The notes below the pieces were generated by a model. The model saw nothing but the letters and a program-made list of their open reading frames with translations. It had not been told where the DNA came from and did no database searches. Shown here piece by piece: positions 13,108 through 14,631 of a DNA stretch of 14,631 bases. The DNA is taken from contig JBBRUG010000137.1 in NCBI GenBank assembly GCA_038247995.1, forward strand, positions 1 to 14,631. Reading direction: 5' to 3'. This DNA is from JBBRUG01 sp038247995 (GTDB lineage Bacteria; Chloroflexota; Chloroflexia; Chloroflexales; Chloroflexaceae). The position numbers were made by a program, and so were the translations under genes. The first letter of the stretch is position 1. Every line of letters begins with the position of its first letter.

Positions 13108-14550
13108 TTAATGCAATTCAAATACTTCTTTATCGACCAGTTCAAGATCGACAGGATAACGCCCGGTGAAGCAACCCTGACAGAAGGTATTCGGATCGCG
13201 GCGCGTGGAACGGATCAATCCTTCCAGGCTGAGGTAGGCCAGGCTATCGGCGCCAAGATGCGCGCAGATCTCGTCGGTGGTGAGCCGATGGGCGATTAGT
13301 TCAGGGTAGGTGGCCATATCGACGCCAAGAAAGCAGGGATGTTTGATCGGCGGCGAGGAGACGCGCACATGCACTTCGGTAGCGCCGGCCTCACGCAGCA
13401 GGCGCACGATCGGGCCGGAAGTATTGCCGCGCACGATGCTGTCGTCGATCAGCACAACGCGCTTGCCCGCAAGATTATCGCTCAGCGCATTGAACTTGAG
13501 CGAGATGCCAATCTTGCGCAAATGATCGTCGGGCTGAATGAAAGTGCGCCCGATGTAGCGGTTCTTGATCAGCCCCTCGCTGTAGGGAATGCCCGACTCC
13601 TGGGCATAACCGATTGCGGCCGGTACGGCGCTGTCGGGCACCGGGATGACCACATCGGCGGCTACGGGCGTCTCGCGGGCCAGTTCACGGCCCTGCTGCA
13701 CCCGCACGGCGTGGAGCGAAGTATCGTGGAGGATGCTGTCGGGGCGGGCGAAGTAGATATACTCAAACAGGCATTCCGCCGGGCGCGGAGCGGGCATGCG
13801 CGCAATCGTATGCGGCCCGTCTTCGGTGATCATCAAGATCTCGCCGGGGGCCACTTCGCGCTCAAAGGTTGCGCCGATGGTGCCCAGCGCACAGCTCTCG
13901 GAAGCGACAACCCAGCCATCCTCACCCAACCGGCCGAGGCAGAGCGGATGCAGACCAAGCGGATCGCGCACGGCGAAGAGCGCATCGCGGGTAAGCACGG
14001 TGAGGCAGTAGGCGCCCTGGGCGCGCACCATAAAGACCTGAAATTTCTCTTCCCAGGTACGGCCCTCGCCGCCGGCGAGCATCTGGGTGATCACCTCCGA
14101 GTCGCTGGTGCCGGTGAGGCCCACGCCGCGGCGCAGCAACTCTTGGCGCAACACACCCGCATTGGAAAGATTTCCATTATGGCCTACCGCCATCGGGCCA
14201 AGTACACTCTCAACAACAAACGGCTGGGCGTTCTCCAGCCGCGACGATCCGGTTGTCGAATAGCGCGTATGGCCGATTGCCATATGGCCGGTCAGCGGGC
14301 GCAACTTATCCTCATCGAAGACCTGCGAAACCAGGCCCATCTGCTTGTAATGACGCATGCCGCGCCCATTACTCACCGCGATGCCGGCGCTCTCCTGGCC
14401 GCGATGCTGTAGCGCATACAAACCAAAAAAAGTCAGCCGAGCAACATCCGCATTGGGCGCCACAATGCCGAAAACACCACACTCGTGGCCCGGTTTATCA
14501 TCATCGATACTCGGTTCGTGCAGTCTGAGCGAACCTTTCGCGTCAGCCAT
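13108..14550 (-). CDS. purF: Amidophosphoribosyltransferase (glutamine PRPP amidotransferase)
   Basis: PurF makes 5-phosphoribosylamine from PRPP and glutamine, the committed step of purine synthesis. The 480-residue precursor has a 23-residue propeptide before the catalytic Cys24 in HECGVFGIV. Glutaminase-domain motifs follow: LQHRGQESAGI, GHTRYSTTG, GHNGNLSN, SDSEV. The PRPP motif VVLIDDSIVRGNTS is at 365-378. Cys260, Cys406, Cys457 and Cys460 match the four [4Fe-4S] ligands of Bacillus-type PurF (236, 382, 437, 440), so this is the oxygen-sensitive, cluster-bearing form. The ATG at 14550 has GGAGGA (14566-14561) ten bases upstream. The P1 peptidase gene follows 50 bases downstream, and a terminator-like hairpin lies before the gene. 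Confidence 0.97.
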   Translation of the reverse strand: MADAKGSLRLHEPSIDDDKPGHECGVFGIVAPNADVARLTFFGLYALQHRGQESAGIAVSNGRGMRHYKQMGLVSQVFDEDKLRPLTGHMAIGHTRYSTTGSSRLENAQPFVVESVLGPMAVGHNGNLSNAGVLRQELLRRGVGLTGTSDSEVITQMLAGGEGRTWEEKFQVFMVRAQGAYCLTVLTRDALFAVRDPLGLHPLCLGRLGEDGWVVASESCALGTIGATFEREVAPGEILMITEDGPHTIARMPAPRPAECLFEYIYFARPDSILHDTSLHAVRVQQGRELARETPVAADVVIPVPDSAVPAAIGYAQESGIPYSEGLIKNRYIGRTFIQPDDHLRKIGISLKFNALSDNLAGKRVVLIDDSIVRGNTSGPIVRLLREAGATEVHVRVSSPPIKHPCFLGVDMATYPELIAHRLTTDEICAHLGADSLAYLSLEGLIRSTRRDPNTFCQGCFTGRYPVDLELVDKEVFELH

Positions 14551-14564
14551 AACAGATCATTCCT

Positions 14565-14580
14565 CCATAAGACCATAAGC
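14565..14580. repeat. Octamer pair touching the purF ribosome binding site
   Basis: CCATAAGA (14565-14572) and CCATAAGC (14573-14580) are tandem octamers differing in the last base. On the minus strand they end in the first bases of the purF Shine-Dalgarno GGAGGA. Two copies only, so this may be chance. Confidence 0.5.
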
Positions 14581-14587
14581 AGGAGAT

Positions 14588-14609
14588 AAAAAACTGGCGG
14601 CAGGCCACC
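14588..14609 (-). terminator. Possible intrinsic terminator of a gene beyond the window
   Basis: Reading the minus strand, GGTGG (14609-14605), loop CCTG and CCGCC (14600-14596) form a short stem with one G-U pair. It is followed by AG and six T (14593-14588). This would end transcription of a minus-strand gene lying to the right of the window, just before the purF leader. The stem is short, so confidence is moderate. Confidence 0.4.
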
Positions 14610-14631
14610 TACGGTGACGCCACCATGAACA

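Noticed and set aside
13339..14412. 357-codon plus-strand open frame opposite purF
   Set aside because: It is a shadow of purF; the opposite strand carries every PurF motif.

Overview
The window is about 14.6 kb of GC-rich (roughly 60% by eye) bacterial chromosome. It is dense with housekeeping genes, with intergenic gaps from 1 to about 470 bases. The gene styles, GTG starts, the HisRS-like HisZ and the intergenic word repeats fit a Chloroflexota (green non-sulfur, Chloroflexales-like) chromosome. That assignment is an inference from general resemblance, not from a marker gene. I see no rRNA, tRNA, transposase, integrase, phage gene, CRISPR array or defence system.

Layout from left to right. 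A 22-bp tandem repeat opens the window. A 14-TM DHA2-type drug exporter follows (+, 246-1739), with a palindromic operator-like site in front and a hairpin behind. Next is a histidine block (+): a HisRS-like hisZ (1882-3333), a 202-bp word-repeat array, a creatininase-family hydrolase (3603-4424) and long-form hisG (4426-5433), the last two separated by one base. A purine block follows (+): purM (5591-6634), then a tandem-GNAT acetyltransferase (6717-7550) joined by one base to purC (7552-8307). A repeat-rich spacer (8308-8553) leads to a TrmA/RlmD-family rRNA uracil methyltransferase on the minus strand (8554-9810). After a roughly 470-bp spacer that may hold a gene remnant comes pyrimidine-nucleoside phosphorylase (10285-11589), which overlaps an FmdB-type zinc-ribbon gene (11589-11972). 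The right end is a minus-strand pair, purF (14550-13108) followed by a P1/DmpA-type self-processing aminopeptidase (13057-11996).

Metabolic theme: HisG and PurF both draw on PRPP, and PurM and PurC are later steps of IMP synthesis. Histidine synthesis consumes ATP and returns AICAR to the purine pathway. Pyrimidine-nucleoside phosphorylase adds nucleoside salvage. This is a nucleotide/histidine neighbourhood interrupted by genes of unclear role (creatininase homologue, GNAT, P1 peptidase, FmdB).

The most unusual structure is not a protein. At least six gene boundaries carry short tandem arrays of 7- or 8-bp words. Each locus has its own vocabulary, and several arrays swallow the stop codon of the neighbouring gene (hisZ, purM, purC and the minus-strand methyltransferase). 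They resemble in style the heptameric STRR repeats known from filamentous cyanobacteria, but each array uses different words. I did not find a convincing new multi-gene system. The word arrays, and the creatininase homologue wedged between hisZ and hisG, are the observations most worth following.
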